From: Microbispora oryzae
GTDB lineage: Bacteria; Actinomycetota; Actinomycetes; Streptosporangiales; Streptosporangiaceae
Assembly (NCBI RefSeq): GCF_017896165.1
Contig: NZ_JAFCNB010000034.1
Coordinates: forward strand, 1 to 44,548
Direction of reading: 5' to 3'
Length of the DNA stretch: 44,548 nt
Notes under the pieces: generated by a model
Seen by the model: the letters and a program-made list of their open reading frames with translations, nothing else
Databases searched by the model: none
What the model was told of the DNA's origin: nothing
Shown: positions 1 to 9,010 of the stretch, piece after piece
Layout of the letters: the number at the start of each line of letters is the position of its first letter
Numbering within the stretch: position 1 is the stretch's first letter
Program-made: the position numbers and the translations under genes

Positions 1-1
1 C

Positions 2-2836
2 GACAACGTCAACTTCATGGCCAACAACCTCACCTCCCAGGTCCGCCAGATCGCCGCCGTCTCCACCGCCGTCGCCCAGGGCAACCTCACCAAGAAGATC
101 ACCGTCGACGCCCAGGGCGAGATCCTCCAGCTCAAGGACACCATGAACACGATGGTGGACCAGCTCTCCGCCTTCGCCGACGAGGTCACCCGCGTCGCCC
201 GCGAGGTCGGCACCGAGGGCCGCCTCGGCGGCCAGGCCCGCGTGCGCGGCGGCTCCGGCGTGTGGAAGGACCTCACCGACAACGTCAACTCGATGGCGAA
301 CAACCTGACCTACCAGGTGCGCGACATCGCCGAGGTGACGACTGCGGTGGCCAACGGCGACCTCACCCGGAAGATCGACGTCAACGCCCAGGGCGAGATC
401 CTCGCCCTCAAGACCACGATCAACCGGATGGTCGACCAGCTGTCCTCCTTCGCGTCCGAGGTCACCCGCGTCGCCCGCGAGGTCGGCTCGGAGGGCCGCC
501 TCGGCGGCCAGGCCCGGGTCGAGGGCGTCGAGGGCATCTGGAAGGGCCTCACCGAGAACGTCAACGAGCTGGCCGGGCGCCTCACCACCCAGGTGCGCGC
601 GATCGCCGCCGTCACCAGCGCCGTCGCCCGCGGCGACCTCACGCAGTCGATCACCGCGGACGCCGAGGGCGAGCTGGCCGACCTGAAGGACAACATCAAC
701 ACGATGGTGTCCAACCTCCGCGCCACCACGACGGCCAACCAGGAGCAGGACTGGCTCAAGTCCAACCTGGCCCGGATCTCCCGCCTCATGCAGGGCCACC
801 GCGACCTCATCGAGGTCTCCCGGCTGATCATGAGCGAGCTGACGCCGCTCGTGTCGGCCAGCCACGGCGCCTGCTATCTCATGCAGGACGGCGAGCTGCG
901 GCTGATCGCCGGGTACGGCATCCAGCCGGGGTCCAGCCCCCGTGACCGGTTCGCCCTCGGCGACGGCATCGTCGGGCAGGCCGCCCAGGAGGCCAAGCAG
1001 ATCATCCTGGAGAACGTGCCCGGTGAGTACATCACGATCGAGACCGGGCTCAGCAGGTCGGCACCCGCCCAGATCGTGGTTCTGCCGATTCTGTTCGAGA
1101 ACCACGTCCTCGGCGTGCTGGAGATGGCCTCGTTCAACCAGTTCGGCGAGGTCCACCTGGCGTTCCTGACCCAGCTGGTCGAGACCATCGGGGTGACGAT
1201 CAACACGATCATCGCCAACTCCCGTACGGAAGACCTGCTCACGGAGTCGCAGCGTCTCGCGACCGAGCTGCAGGAGCGCTCGGACGAGTTGCAGCGCCAG
1301 CAGGAGGAGCTGCGCAGGTCGAACGCCGAGCTGGAGGACAAGGCGGCCCTGCTGGCCAAGCAGAACCGCGCCATCGAGATCCAGAACTTCCAGATCGAAC
1401 AGGCCCGCCGCACTCTGGAGGAGCGCGCCGAGCAGCTGGCCGTCTCGTCCCGCTACAAGTCCGAGTTCCTCGCGAACATGTCACACGAGCTGCGCACTCC
1501 GCTCAACAGCCTGCTCGTGCTCGCCAAGCTCCTCACGGAGAACACCGAGGGCAACCTCACCTCTCAGCAGGTGGAGTTCGCCCGGACGATCCACGACGCG
1601 GGCTCCGCGCTGCTCCAGCTGATCAACGACATCCTCGACCTGTCCAAGGTGGAGGCCGGCCGGATGGACATCCATCCGCAGGAGCTGTCGCTGCCCCGGC
1701 TGGTCGACTACGTCGAGGCCACCTTCGCGCCGCTCGCCCAGGACAAGGGCCTCTCGTTCGTCGTCCAGGTCGACACGGCCGTACCGGACGAGTTGCACAC
1801 GGACGAGCAGCGCCTCCAGCAGGTGCTGCGCAACCTGCTGTCGAACGCCGTGAAGTTCACTCCGAAGGGCGAGGTCCGGCTGGAGGTGGCCCCGGCGTCT
1901 CCCGACGTCCTCTACGTCGACGAGACGCTGCAGGTGCTGGACGACAACATCCTCGCCTTCAAGGTCGTGGACACCGGTATCGGCATCGCCCCGGACAAGC
2001 TCGAAGTGATCTTCGAGGCGTTCCGGCAGGCCGACGGCACCACCAGCCGCAAGTACGGCGGCACCGGGCTCGGCCTGTCGATCTGCCGTGAGATCGCCCG
2101 CCTGCTCGGCGGCGAGATCCACGTGGACAGCGCGCCGGGCCGGGGCAGCGTCTTCACCCTCTACCTGCCGCTCTCCTACACCGGCCCGCTCGCGGCCCAC
2201 GACGGAGGCGCGATCGCCGCCGTGCCGATCGACGACGAGGAGGTCAGCGCCCCCGAGGTGGCCGTCACCGGCTTCACCCCGGAGATCCCGCCGCAGGCCG
2301 AGCCGCCGGTCCCGCATATGGCCCAGGCCGTCGAGCCGCAGGAGTGGCAGGGCGGCGAGGACCCCCTCAACGGTGCGAAGATCCTGATCGTGGACGACGA
2401 CATCCGCAACGTCTTCGCGCTCACCAGCGTCCTCGAACGACACGGCGCCTCCGTCGTGTACGCCGAGAACGGCCGGGAGGGCATCGAGCAACTCGAACGC
2501 AACGAGGACGTCGCTCTCGTGCTGATGGACATCATGATGCCGGAGATGGACGGCTGGGCCACCACGTCCGCCGTGCGGAAGATGCCGCAGTTCGCCGACC
2601 TGCCGATCATCGCGCTGACGGCCAAGGTCATGCGGGGCGACCGGGAGAAGAGCATCGCCTCGGGCGCCTCCGACTACGTGCCCAAGCCCGTCGACGTCGA
2701 CCGGCTGCTCGAACGGCTGCGCGGCTGGCTGCAGCGCAGCCGGGGTGACGGCGGCGCAGGGGCGAGCGTGGGGGCAGGCTCGGGGGCGCGTCACGCGGCG
2801 CCCGCGGAGCTGCGCGACGCTCCCGAGGAGGCCTGA
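2..2836 (+). CDS. Multi-HAMP hybrid sensor histidine kinase (5' end outside window)
   Basis: The reading frame is open from the first bases and the first in-window Met lies inside a HAMP repeat, so the gene starts upstream. In order: three HAMP/linker units repeating every 92 residues; a GAF domain (about residues 265-400, counted from the Met at 17); a coiled coil (405-475); HisKA with phospho-acceptor His at about residue 490 (SHELRTPLN); HATPase with N box ([11 protein letters not shown]), DTGIGI and GGTGLGLS; and a C-terminal receiver with the DDD acidic cluster and a phospho-Asp in [11 protein letters not shown]. No membrane segment is visible, so this part is cytoplasmic. The stop lies 3 bases before a response regulator gene. 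HAMP-rich kinase followed by a receiver/coiled-coil protein matches the OsaA/OsaB osmotic-adaptation pair of Streptomyces; that assignment is inference from architecture. Confidence 0.93.
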   Translation, partial: DNVNFMANNLTSQVRQIAAVSTAVAQGNLTKKITVDAQGEILQLKDTMNTMVDQLSAFADEVTRVAREVGTEGRLGGQARVRGGSGVWKDLTDNVNSMANNLTYQVRDIAEVTTAVANGDLTRKIDVNAQGEILALKTTINRMVDQLSSFASEVTRVAREVGSEGRLGGQARVEGVEGIWKGLTENVNELAGRLTTQVRAIAAVTSAVARGDLTQSITADAEGELADLKDNINTMVSNLRATTTANQEQDWLKSNLARISRLMQGHRDLIEVSRLIMSELTPLVSASHGACYLMQDGELRLIAGYGIQPGSSPRDRFALGDGIVGQAAQEAKQIILENVPGEYITIETGLSRSAPAQIVVLPILFENHVLGVLEMASFNQFGEVHLAFLTQLVETIGVTINTIIANSRTEDLLTESQRLATELQERSDELQRQQEELRRSNAELEDKAALLAKQNRAIEIQNFQIEQARRTLEERAEQLAVSSRYKSEFLANMSHELRTPLNSLLVLAKLLTENTEGNLTSQQVEFARTIHDAGSALLQLINDILDLSKVEAGRMDIHPQELSLPRLVDYVEATFAPLAQDKGLSFVVQVDTAVPDELHTDEQRLQQVLRNLLSNAVKFTPKGEVRLEVAPASPDVLYVDETLQVLDDNILAFKVVDTGIGIAPDKLEVIFEAFRQADGTTSRKYGGTGLGLSICREIARLLGGEIHVDSAPGRGSVFTLYLPLSYTGPLAAHDGGAIAAVPIDDEEVSAPEVAVTGFTPEIPPQAEPPVPHMAQAVEPQEWQGGEDPLNGAKILIVDDDIRNVFALTSVLERHGASVVYAENGREGIEQLERNEDVALVLMDIMMPEMDGWATTSAVRKMPQFADLPIIALTAKVMRGDREKSIASGASDYVPKPVDVDRLLERLRGWLQRSRGDGGAGASVGAGSGARHAAPAELRDAPEEA

Positions 2837-2839
2837 CGG

Positions 2840-3463
2840 ATGCCCGACCGCGCCAGGGTCCTGCTGGTCGACGACCGCGAGGAGAACCTGATCGCCCTGG
2901 AGGCGATCCTCAGCTCACTGGACGTGGTGCCCATCCGGGCCAGGTCCGGCGAGGAGGCGCTGAAGGCCCTCCTGTCGACCGACTTCGCGCTCATCCTGCT
3001 CGACGTGCGGATGCCCGGCATGGACGGATTCGAGACCGCCGCCCACATCAAGCGGCGGGAGCGCACCCGCAACATCCCGATCATCTTCCTGACCGTCGTC
3101 GACAGCGCCCCCGACTACGCCTTCCGTGGGTACGCCGCGGGCGCGGTCGACTACCTGACCAAACCCTTCGACCCGTGGGTGCTGCGGGCCAAGGTCGCGG
3201 TTTTCGTCGAGCTCTACACCATGAACCGGCGGCTCAGCGAGCAGGCCTCGCTGCTGCGCGAGCGGCTGTCCGCCGAACTGCCCGGCGCCGACCATGCGTC
3301 CGTGCTGGGGGAGCTGTCCCAGCGGATCGCGGCAGTCGAGGACGAACTGACCCACGTACGCGAACTGGCGGGCAAGTCCCGTGACACCACGATCATCGGC
3401 GCGCTCACCGACCTCGGCGAGCGGGTGGCCCACCTCCGCGCAGGCTTCGACGCCCTCGGCTGA
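2840..3463 (+). CDS. Response regulator: receiver domain plus C-terminal coiled coil, no DNA-binding domain
   Basis: A protein of 207 residues. Residues 5-120 form a receiver domain: VLLVDDREEN acidic pocket, phospho-Asp in ILLDVRMPGMDGF, Thr in FLTVVD and Lys in YLTKPFDPW. Residues 130-205 are charged and helical (NRRLSEQASLLRERL and later heptads), consistent with a coiled coil. There is no HTH or output enzyme domain, so it probably acts by protein contact. It starts 3 bases after the hybrid kinase stop, which implies one transcript and a shared phosphorelay. OsaB of Streptomyces has the same receiver plus coiled-coil layout and sits beside a HAMP-rich hybrid kinase, so this is a reasonable OsaB-like call, though made without an alignment. 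Confidence 0.9.
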   Translation: MPDRARVLLVDDREENLIALEAILSSLDVVPIRARSGEEALKALLSTDFALILLDVRMPGMDGFETAAHIKRRERTRNIPIIFLTVVDSAPDYAFRGYAAGAVDYLTKPFDPWVLRAKVAVFVELYTMNRRLSEQASLLRERLSAELPGADHASVLGELSQRIAAVEDELTHVRELAGKSRDTTIIGALTDLGERVAHLRAGFDALG

Positions 3464-3536
3464 CCCGCGAACCCATGGGCCGGTCCGGTCGCTGCGGCGC
3501 CGGATGCGCCAGCCCGTCCATCGGGCGTCGGCCGGC

Positions 3537-5033
3537 TTATCGCCGTGCGCGTTCCAGGGCGTCCCAGAAGCCGCGGCGGAGGGCGTGGCGGACCTCGTCG
3601 TGCAGGAGGAAGTCGATCGGGAGCGAGGAGCCCTGGAGCAGGCGGGCCTCCAGGTCGGACGGCATGCGGGGCTTGCGCGCGAGCACGGCCTCCAGCCACA
3701 GCGCGGGCGCGTCCCGGGCCACCGAGTCGCCGAAGTCGTGCCCCTCCTTGTGCGCCGCCTTCACCGCCTCGGCCAGCGTGGTGGTGCCGGTGTTCTGCAC
3801 CGGCACCGGCGCGGGCTGCGGCCCGGTGTACGGCCCCAACTGCGACGGCGCGTAGCCACCGCCGGAAGTCGTGTAGAGGCCCGGCCCCGACGGCTGGGAG
3901 GCCGGAGTCTGGACCGTCGGCGAGGAGGGGCCGGACGGTGACGTCGGCGCGGCGTGCGACTGCGGCTGCACGGGCCCGGACGGTGTGGACGGCACGGACG
4001 GCGGCGGGGGCGACGAGGACGGCAGACCCGGTGAGGACGGCGGCGACAGCGGTGACGACAACGGCGACGGCGCGGAGTGCGACGACGGCTGCTGGGCCTG
4101 CGGCGGAGCCGGGGAAGACGGAGAAGACTGGGACGGCGGCGACTGTCCCTGACCCGCCTGGGGCTGCCCCGGCTGTGACTGCGCCGACTGTGACTGGGCC
4201 GACTGAGCCGACTGGGAGGGGGACGACGGGGACAGACCCGGCTGCGGCGACAGCGGCGTGGTGCCCGGCTGCGACTGGGTCGTCTGCGCCTCCTGCCCAT
4301 AGGAGGAGTAGGACGGCGGCGTCGAGGGCTGCGCGGGAAGCGCCGGCGGGGAGTGCCGCCTGTGGCCGGAGGACGACCGGCCGCCACCGTGTGAACCGTT
4401 CGCGAGCGGCACCACGCCGTTGCCGTGCGACTGGCCGTTGCCCGACGACTGCTGGTGGTGCTGGCCGTTGCCGAGCGTGACCCCGGAGTCTTGGGCGGTC
4501 GTCAGGGTGACGTAGGGCCGGAGGTTGTTGCCGCCGACCTCGATCAGGTCGTCGCACTCCTGGCGCAGCGTCCGGGAGGCCGACCAGCCGCCGTCGGCGG
4601 CGGCGATCTGCATGACGGTGACCCTGATGCCGAGGTCCTGCGCGTCGCTGACCACCTGGGCCAGGTCTTCGTCGCCGCTGACCACGACCGCGTCGCACAC
4701 GGCGTTGTTGCGGGCCAGCGTCATGAGGTCGCGGTGCACCTGCGCGTCGACGCCCTCACGGCGGCCCGGCCGGATCCGGGCCAGCCGGAGCTTGAGCCCG
4801 GGGATGTCGGCCAGCACATCGTGCTCGGGGGTGCGGCGGCCCTCGATGGTCGCCTCATACCAGTAGCACCGCAGCAGCGGCAGGCCGGTACGCTCGCGGG
4901 ACAGGCCGGTCAGGAGTTGCAGCAGCCCGGGGAAGTCCCACGCGACGGCCTCGCGATGGCGGGTCCCATGCACGGCCATCGCGCCGTCCGCCAGCACGTA
5001 GCCGGCGTCAACGAACAGCGCGCAGCGATCCAC
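3537..5033 (-). CDS. NYN (PIN-like) domain protein with long Ser/Pro/Gln-rich linker
   Basis: A protein of 498 residues with a GTG start preceded by GGAAGGG. Residues 1-165 look like an NYN/LabA-type nuclease fold: FVDAGYVLADG near the N-terminus carries the first acidic residue, and VVSGDEDLAQVV near residue 120 carries the late acidic pair. Known NYN proteins are metal-dependent RNases or RNA-binding proteins; activity here is inferred. Residues about 190-400 are low-complexity Ser/Pro/Gln/Gly and probably disordered. The last 85 residues (from TLAEAVKAAHKEGHDFGDSV) are ordered again and helical, perhaps a second RNA- or protein-binding module. It is flanked by the sigma-fusion gene upstream on the same strand (181 bp gap) and the response regulator convergently. 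Confidence 0.85.
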   Translation of the reverse strand: MDRCALFVDAGYVLADGAMAVHGTRHREAVAWDFPGLLQLLTGLSRERTGLPLLRCYWYEATIEGRRTPEHDVLADIPGLKLRLARIRPGRREGVDAQVHRDLMTLARNNAVCDAVVVSGDEDLAQVVSDAQDLGIRVTVMQIAAADGGWSASRTLRQECDDLIEVGGNNLRPYVTLTTAQDSGVTLGNGQHHQQSSGNGQSHGNGVVPLANGSHGGGRSSSGHRRHSPPALPAQPSTPPSYSSYGQEAQTTQSQPGTTPLSPQPGLSPSSPSQSAQSAQSQSAQSQPGQPQAGQGQSPPSQSSPSSPAPPQAQQPSSHSAPSPLSSPLSPPSSPGLPSSSPPPPSVPSTPSGPVQPQSHAAPTSPSGPSSPTVQTPASQPSGPGLYTTSGGGYAPSQLGPYTGPQPAPVPVQNTGTTTLAEAVKAAHKEGHDFGDSVARDAPALWLEAVLARKPRMPSDLEARLLQGSSLPIDFLLHDEVRHALRRGFWDALERARR

Positions 5034-5214
5034 GCGACACCGCCCTTCCTACGTGGCTCTCTCAGGGTAGACAAGCGGGTGGTCCCGCGAGGGTGATTCC
5101 CGGCGATTCAGCCCCCGCCACACGATGCGGATCCACTGCCGACCGCAACCCCGACCTTGGAAGCGTTCCCGCCGACCGTACCAGTTTGTCCGGGTATTTC
5201 CGCTGCCTCGACGG
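5034..5214. other. Intergenic gap between the sigma-fusion gene and the NYN gene
   Basis: 181 bases without a plausible gene. It must hold the 3' end signals of the sigma-fusion transcript and the promoter of the NYN gene (both minus strand). I see no convincing hairpin or -10/-35 pair. Confidence 0.4.
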
Positions 5215-8058
5215 TCATGACCATCCCCTCGCGCTGACCGCCGCCACACCGAAGAAAACAGTGTCCCGGCCCGCCTTCAACTGCAGCACCGGGCGAGGTC
5301 CGAGCAGGGCGTGAATCGTGTCGACGGCGACGGCCGCGCCAGGCGACACGCCGGCGGAGCCCAGCCCTCCGGAGCCCCCGGTGGATCCCAGGCCGCCGGA
5401 GTCCCCGTCGCCTGACTGCCCGGCCCCTGGCTCTCCGGCGTGGCGCCGTCCGGGCGGTCCGTTCCGCGATCGCTCACCGAGCGTCACGACGCCGCCCCGC
5501 ACGCCCTCGCCGTTCCACACCACGAGGTCGATCCTGGCCGGAGTCGCGACGGGGGCGAGACCGTCGAGCGGCACCCGGAGCGCTCCCTTCGCGCCGCTCA
5601 CGACGGCGGCCGTGTCAAGCACGACCACCCTCGTGTACGGCTGCCGCTCGTCGGCGGCCACGACCACGAGGCTCCATCCGGCGTGCCGTACGGCGCCGGC
5701 CCACCGCCCGGCGTCGGCGACCCACCAGCGGCCCCGCCCGGCGGCCCGGACGGCCGAGGTCACGTCGGCGAACGCCTGGTAGGCGGAGCCCTCGGACAGG
5801 TCGCGTCCGGTGACCTCGGCCGCGCGCACCCGGGAGTATTCGCGGGCGCCGGGCGCTCTCAGCCTGATGCTCGACGCCGGCCGGACGCCCCGGCCGCCGG
5901 CCGCCCAGTAGAGCCCGGCCCACAGCACACGGCTGCCGGGCGGCAGGTCCAGCCGCGCGCAGCTCGAACTGCGCGTGGACGCCTCCTGGTCGAGATCAAC
6001 CGGCACGGGCACGCCGGTCGCCGGTAGAAGGGGACGGGTGCCGTCCGCACAGGCGGGGGGCGAGGGAGCGGAGCCGACCAGGGTGTTGCCCACGACCTTC
6101 GTGATCACCCGGCCGTCCGCCGCGAACCGGGCCGCTACCCCGGAGGAGCGCACCCCGTTCGACGAGGTGGCCGCCACCCGCGCCCCGCCCGCCCGGACCG
6201 ACAGCCCGGGGCCGCGGCCCACCGGCGCGTCGGGCGCCACGGCCACCCGCAGGAAGATCGCCGTCACCTCTCCGGGGGACAGCGCGCCGCGCGCGCACCG
6301 CACCAGGTGACCCGCCCCGCGGCAGGCCCAGCCGTCCACCGTTCGTCCGGCGGGGGCGATGAGCGTGACACCGGGAGGAAGGGTCACCCTGGCCCGCACC
6401 TCGCGGCTCCGCGAGGCCCCCTCGTTGCGCAGCCGGATCGCGATCAGCCCGGGCTGGGCCCGCAGGAGCGCGCCGAGCGTGTCGATCGTCGCGGCGAGCG
6501 CCGGGCGGGCCGCCCCGGTCACGCCGCCCAGCCGCCCCAACGTCTCTCCGGCACTGTCACCGGCGCGGTCACCGGCGCGGTCAAGGGCCAGGCCATCGGC
6601 ACGCTCCCCGGCCTGGTCTCCTGCGTGTTCCCCGGCGTGCCGACCGGCCCGGTCTCCGGTGCCGCGCACCTGCTCCCTGGTCAGCACCGGCGTCGGCCCG
6701 CGCCGCTCGCCGGGCTCCTCCTGCCGCGTCTGGGGGGGCCGGGCCGCCTCGGCGTCCGTACTCGCTCCCGGGCCCTCCCGCCCGGAACTCGCGGCGGTGG
6801 TCGTCGGCCCTCCGGCGGAGTCCGCACCGGAGTTCCCGGTGGAGTCCCCGGCCGATCCTGCGCCTGATCCCCCTGCTGATCCACCTGCCGATCCACCGGG
6901 CGATCCGGGGTCCGCGCCCCCGGCCGATCCCATGGGGACGTCCCCCTCACCCGCAGGAGTGCGAACCGGTCGTGACGCGCCGAGAGACAGCGCGGGCCGT
7001 TCGACCGCGGCCGGCCGTACGACCAGCAGAAAGGCGGCCGTGGCCAGCGACGCGGCGGCCACGCACGCGATGACCGCCCGGTAGGGCGTCGGCACCCCCG
7101 CCAGCGGACCCCGGCGCAGCGGCCCCAACGCCCCGGTCGATCCGGAAAGGCCGGCACTTCCGGAATGCGAAGCACCTCCGGAGACTCCCGCGAGCCCGGA
7201 AAGCCCGATGGAGCCGGCCAACCGCGTGAGCCCGGGAAACCGCATCCGCGAGGCGAACTGGGGAAGACGCCCAGGCGTGGGATCGGCCGCGCGGGCGATC
7301 CCACCCAGATAGTCGTCGGCGTCCGGTCCGGCCACGAGCTGCCCGACGACCACCCGAAGCCCCTGCGTGACATCGGCGAGCTCGAGCAGCACGGCACGGC
7401 AGTCGATGCACTCGGCCACGTGCTCGTCGACCAGACGGGCCTCCCGCAGTGGGAGCTCGCCCTCGACGTGCGGGATGATCCGGGGCAGGATCGGCCGGCA
7501 CTCCCCGTGCGGGCCCGCCTCCAGGTGGAGCCGGACGTACGCCTGGCGCAGCGCGTCGCGCGCCGCCCGCGCCAGGCCGGTCACCCCGCCGGCGGACATC
7601 CCGAAGTGGGGAGCCATTCCGGCGGGGTCCGTGCCCTCGACCTCGGCGTGCCAGAGGGCCGTCCGCAGCCGTTCCGGCAGTGAGAGGTACGCCCGGGCGA
7701 GCGGCGAACGCTCCAGACCCGCGAAGTCGGGCGGAACGTAGACGTCCCCCGGCAGGCCCGCCCGGGCGGCGTCGCCCGTGACCTCGACCTCGCCGGTGGC
7801 GGCGTAGCGACGCAGTGACGCCAGCAGCCAGGGCCGGAACGCCCAGCCGGGACCGTCGCCCTCCCGGATCACTTCGAGGAGCCGCGCGAAGGTCTCGACG
7901 AGGACGTCCTCCACCTCGTCGTCGCCCGGCACGAGCTGCCGGGCGAGGCAGCGGGCCGCGGCCGCGTGCCGCCGATAGAGCGTGCCGTAGGCGGAGGCCG
8001 TGCCCCCTTTGACGGCCTCGAGCAGTTCAGCATCGGTCTGGCGGTCTTCTCTACGCAT
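5215..8058 (-). CDS. ECF-type sigma factor fused to zinc finger, one TM helix and a large exported surface domain
   Basis: A protein of 947 residues. Residues 10-85 resemble sigma region 2 and 120-175 region 4 of ECF sigma factors. Residues 184-225 contain an anti-sigma-type zinc finger with HVAECIDC (H213, C217, C220) and further His/Cys at 184-197. Residues 327-348 form a single hydrophobic helix (VIACVAAASLATAAFLLVV) with basic residues on the N-terminal side, so the C-terminus should be outside. Residues 350-520 are low complexity (Gly/Ser/Ala/Asp/Arg). Residues 535-620 look DUF11-like (Ig-like), and 650-870 resemble the beta-rich module of actinobacterial surface proteins (AYQAFADVT, GWSLVVVAADE). 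The start is ATG with GAGG 7-10 bases upstream. It resembles known ECF groups with regulatory C-terminal extensions. Inferred role: membrane-tethered one-component sigma factor, released by proteolysis or a conformational change. Confidence 0.85.
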   Translation of the reverse strand: MRREDRQTDAELLEAVKGGTASAYGTLYRRHAAAARCLARQLVPGDDEVEDVLVETFARLLEVIREGDGPGWAFRPWLLASLRRYAATGEVEVTGDAARAGLPGDVYVPPDFAGLERSPLARAYLSLPERLRTALWHAEVEGTDPAGMAPHFGMSAGGVTGLARAARDALRQAYVRLHLEAGPHGECRPILPRIIPHVEGELPLREARLVDEHVAECIDCRAVLLELADVTQGLRVVVGQLVAGPDADDYLGGIARAADPTPGRLPQFASRMRFPGLTRLAGSIGLSGLAGVSGGASHSGSAGLSGSTGALGPLRRGPLAGVPTPYRAVIACVAAASLATAAFLLVVRPAAVERPALSLGASRPVRTPAGEGDVPMGSAGGADPGSPGGSAGGSAGGSGAGSAGDSTGNSGADSAGGPTTTAASSGREGPGASTDAEAARPPQTRQEEPGERRGPTPVLTREQVRGTGDRAGRHAGEHAGDQAGERADGLALDRAGDRAGDSAGETLGRLGGVTGAARPALAATIDTLGALLRAQPGLIAIRLRNEGASRSREVRARVTLPPGVTLIAPAGRTVDGWACRGAGHLVRCARGALSPGEVTAIFLRVAVAPDAPVGRGPGLSVRAGGARVAATSSNGVRSSGVAARFAADGRVITKVVGNTLVGSAPSPPACADGTRPLLPATGVPVPVDLDQEASTRSSSCARLDLPPGSRVLWAGLYWAAGGRGVRPASSIRLRAPGAREYSRVRAAEVTGRDLSEGSAYQAFADVTSAVRAAGRGRWWVADAGRWAGAVRHAGWSLVVVAADERQPYTRVVVLDTAAVVSGAKGALRVPLDGLAPVATPARIDLVVWNGEGVRGGVVTLGERSRNGPPGRRHAGEPGAGQSGDGDSGGLGSTGGSGGLGSAGVSPGAAVAVDTIHALLGPRPVLQLKAGRDTVFFGVAAVSARGWS

Positions 8059-8179
8059 TGCGACCTCGCGATTACGATGAGTTGCACCGCGTTACATTCC
8101 GCAATCCCCATCATGGCTAAACCGATGGCCGCTGTTTACTCTGAGTGACCGCCAGACCGTAGACGGATCCGGCCCGCCG

Positions 8180-8905
8180 TCAGCCCGCCTTGGCACCGCC
8201 GGTGAGGGCGCCGTGCAGGAGGACGTCGACCAGTTCCCCGGTCGTGGGATCGAGGTCACCCGACGGCGAGGGGAACCGGCTGAAGAGCATGCCGAGGAAG
8301 ATGGTCACGAACTTCTCCGGCTCGACGCGCAGCGCCTCCCGATCCGGCTCGATCAGGTCGGCCACCGCGTCGCGGGTGGCCTTCAGGCTGGCCTCTCGAC
8401 CACGGACCGAGCCGCCACCGTCCGAACCGCCACCGTCCGAACCGCCGCTGCCCGAACCGCCGCTGCCCGAGCTGTCATCGGCCGATCCACGCCGGGCCGC
8501 TCCGCCGCGGGCCGCCGGCCGCTCTCCCTCACCGCGCCCCCGTCCGTGACCGGCGGCGTGCAGTGCGCCGAGCACGGTGCCCATGCGCACCAGATGGGCC
8601 CGCAGGGCCTCGCCCGCGTCGGTGAGACGGGCGGGCAGAGGGTCGTCGAGAGAGATCGAGCCCAGCTCGCGGAGCACATGATCGGGGTTCATGGCCTCGA
8701 TCACACAGGCGTCCATCAACTCCTCCTTGTCCGCGAACACCCGGAAGATCGTCCCTTCCCCGATGCCCGCGGCTCTGGCGATCTGGCTGGTGGTCACGGC
8801 TCCGCCGTACTCGGCCACCAGGGGGAGCGTCGCGGCGACGATCATCGCCCGGCGCTGGTCTGTGGTCATTCCCGGCGCTCGCCGCCGGGGTGCTGTGTCT
8901 GTCAT
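8180..8905 (-). CDS. TetR-family transcriptional regulator with a Gly/Ser repeat insertion
   Basis: A protein of 241 residues. The N-terminal HTH is clear: MIVAATLPLVAEYGGAVTTS, then QIARAAGIGEGTIFRVFADK. The C-terminal ligand-binding half is interrupted around residues 120-170 by a Gly/Ser/Asp-rich stretch encoded by four 15-bp repeats. That insertion is unusual for the family and probably forms a surface loop. The ATG at 8905 has no Shine-Dalgarno sequence but lies 7 bases after a -10 (TATTGT), so the transcript is probably leaderless. Two identical 16-bp palindromes lie just upstream, one inside the promoter spacer, which predicts autorepression. A possible target besides itself is pyrE on the other side; I see no exporter or enzyme adjacent. 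Confidence 0.92.
   Translation of the reverse strand: MTDTAPRRRAPGMTTDQRRAMIVAATLPLVAEYGGAVTTSQIARAAGIGEGTIFRVFADKEELMDACVIEAMNPDHVLRELGSISLDDPLPARLTDAGEALRAHLVRMGTVLGALHAAGHGRGRGEGERPAARGGAARRGSADDSSGSGGSGSGGSDGGGSDGGGSVRGREASLKATRDAVADLIEPDREALRVEPEKFVTIFLGMLFSRFPSPSGDLDPTTGELVDVLLHGALTGGAKAG
8409..8468. repeat. 15-bp tandem repeat, 4 copies, inside the TetR gene
   Basis: Four consecutive 15-mers: GAGCCGCCACCGTCC, GAACCGCCACCGTCC, then GAACCGCCGCTGCCC twice. On the coding (minus) strand they encode GSGGS GSGGS DGGGS DGGGS. The unit length keeps the frame, so copy-number change would lengthen or shorten a linker without breaking the gene. Confidence 0.9.
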
Positions 8906-8912
8906 ACCGAAG

Positions 8913-8942
8913 ACAATAATGAGTGAGCGCTCACTCCGTCAA
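8913..8942 (-). promoter_or_regulatory. Promoter of the TetR gene
   Basis: On the minus strand: -35 TTGACG (8942-8937), 18-base spacer, -10 TATTGT (8918-8913), then 7 bases to the ATG at 8905. The spacer is almost filled by the first operator palindrome (8921-8936). Confidence 0.75.
8921..8936. promoter_or_regulatory. TetR operator O1 (perfect 16-bp palindrome)
   Basis: GAGTGAGCGCTCACTC is a perfect inverted repeat lying between the -35 and -10 of the adjacent TetR gene. A bound dimer here would block RNA polymerase directly. Confidence 0.85.
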
Positions 8943-8946
8943 GAGT

Positions 8947-8962
8947 GAGTGAGCGCTCACTC
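8947..8962. promoter_or_regulatory. TetR operator O2 (second identical palindrome)
   Basis: A second exact copy of GAGTGAGCGCTCACTC, centre-to-centre 26 bp from O1 and just upstream of the -35. It faces the pyrE promoter region, so it may also influence pyrE. The 26-bp spacing is compatible with two dimers. Confidence 0.85.
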
Positions 8963-9010
8963 CAAACAGGGAGCGTCCGGTGTCACACCCGGGCCCGTAC
9001 GCTGAGCACC

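Noticed and set aside
1481..2794. 437-codon open frame antisense to the hybrid kinase
   Set aside because: It is the mirror of a real gene in high-GC DNA: no family motif, no ribosome site, and the plus-strand frame holds HisKA, HATPase and receiver motifs.
3214..4698. 494-codon minus-strand frame over the NYN linker
   Set aside because: It is out of frame with the NYN protein and its translation is Arg/Ala/Gly-rich noise; the NYN motifs lie in the other frame.
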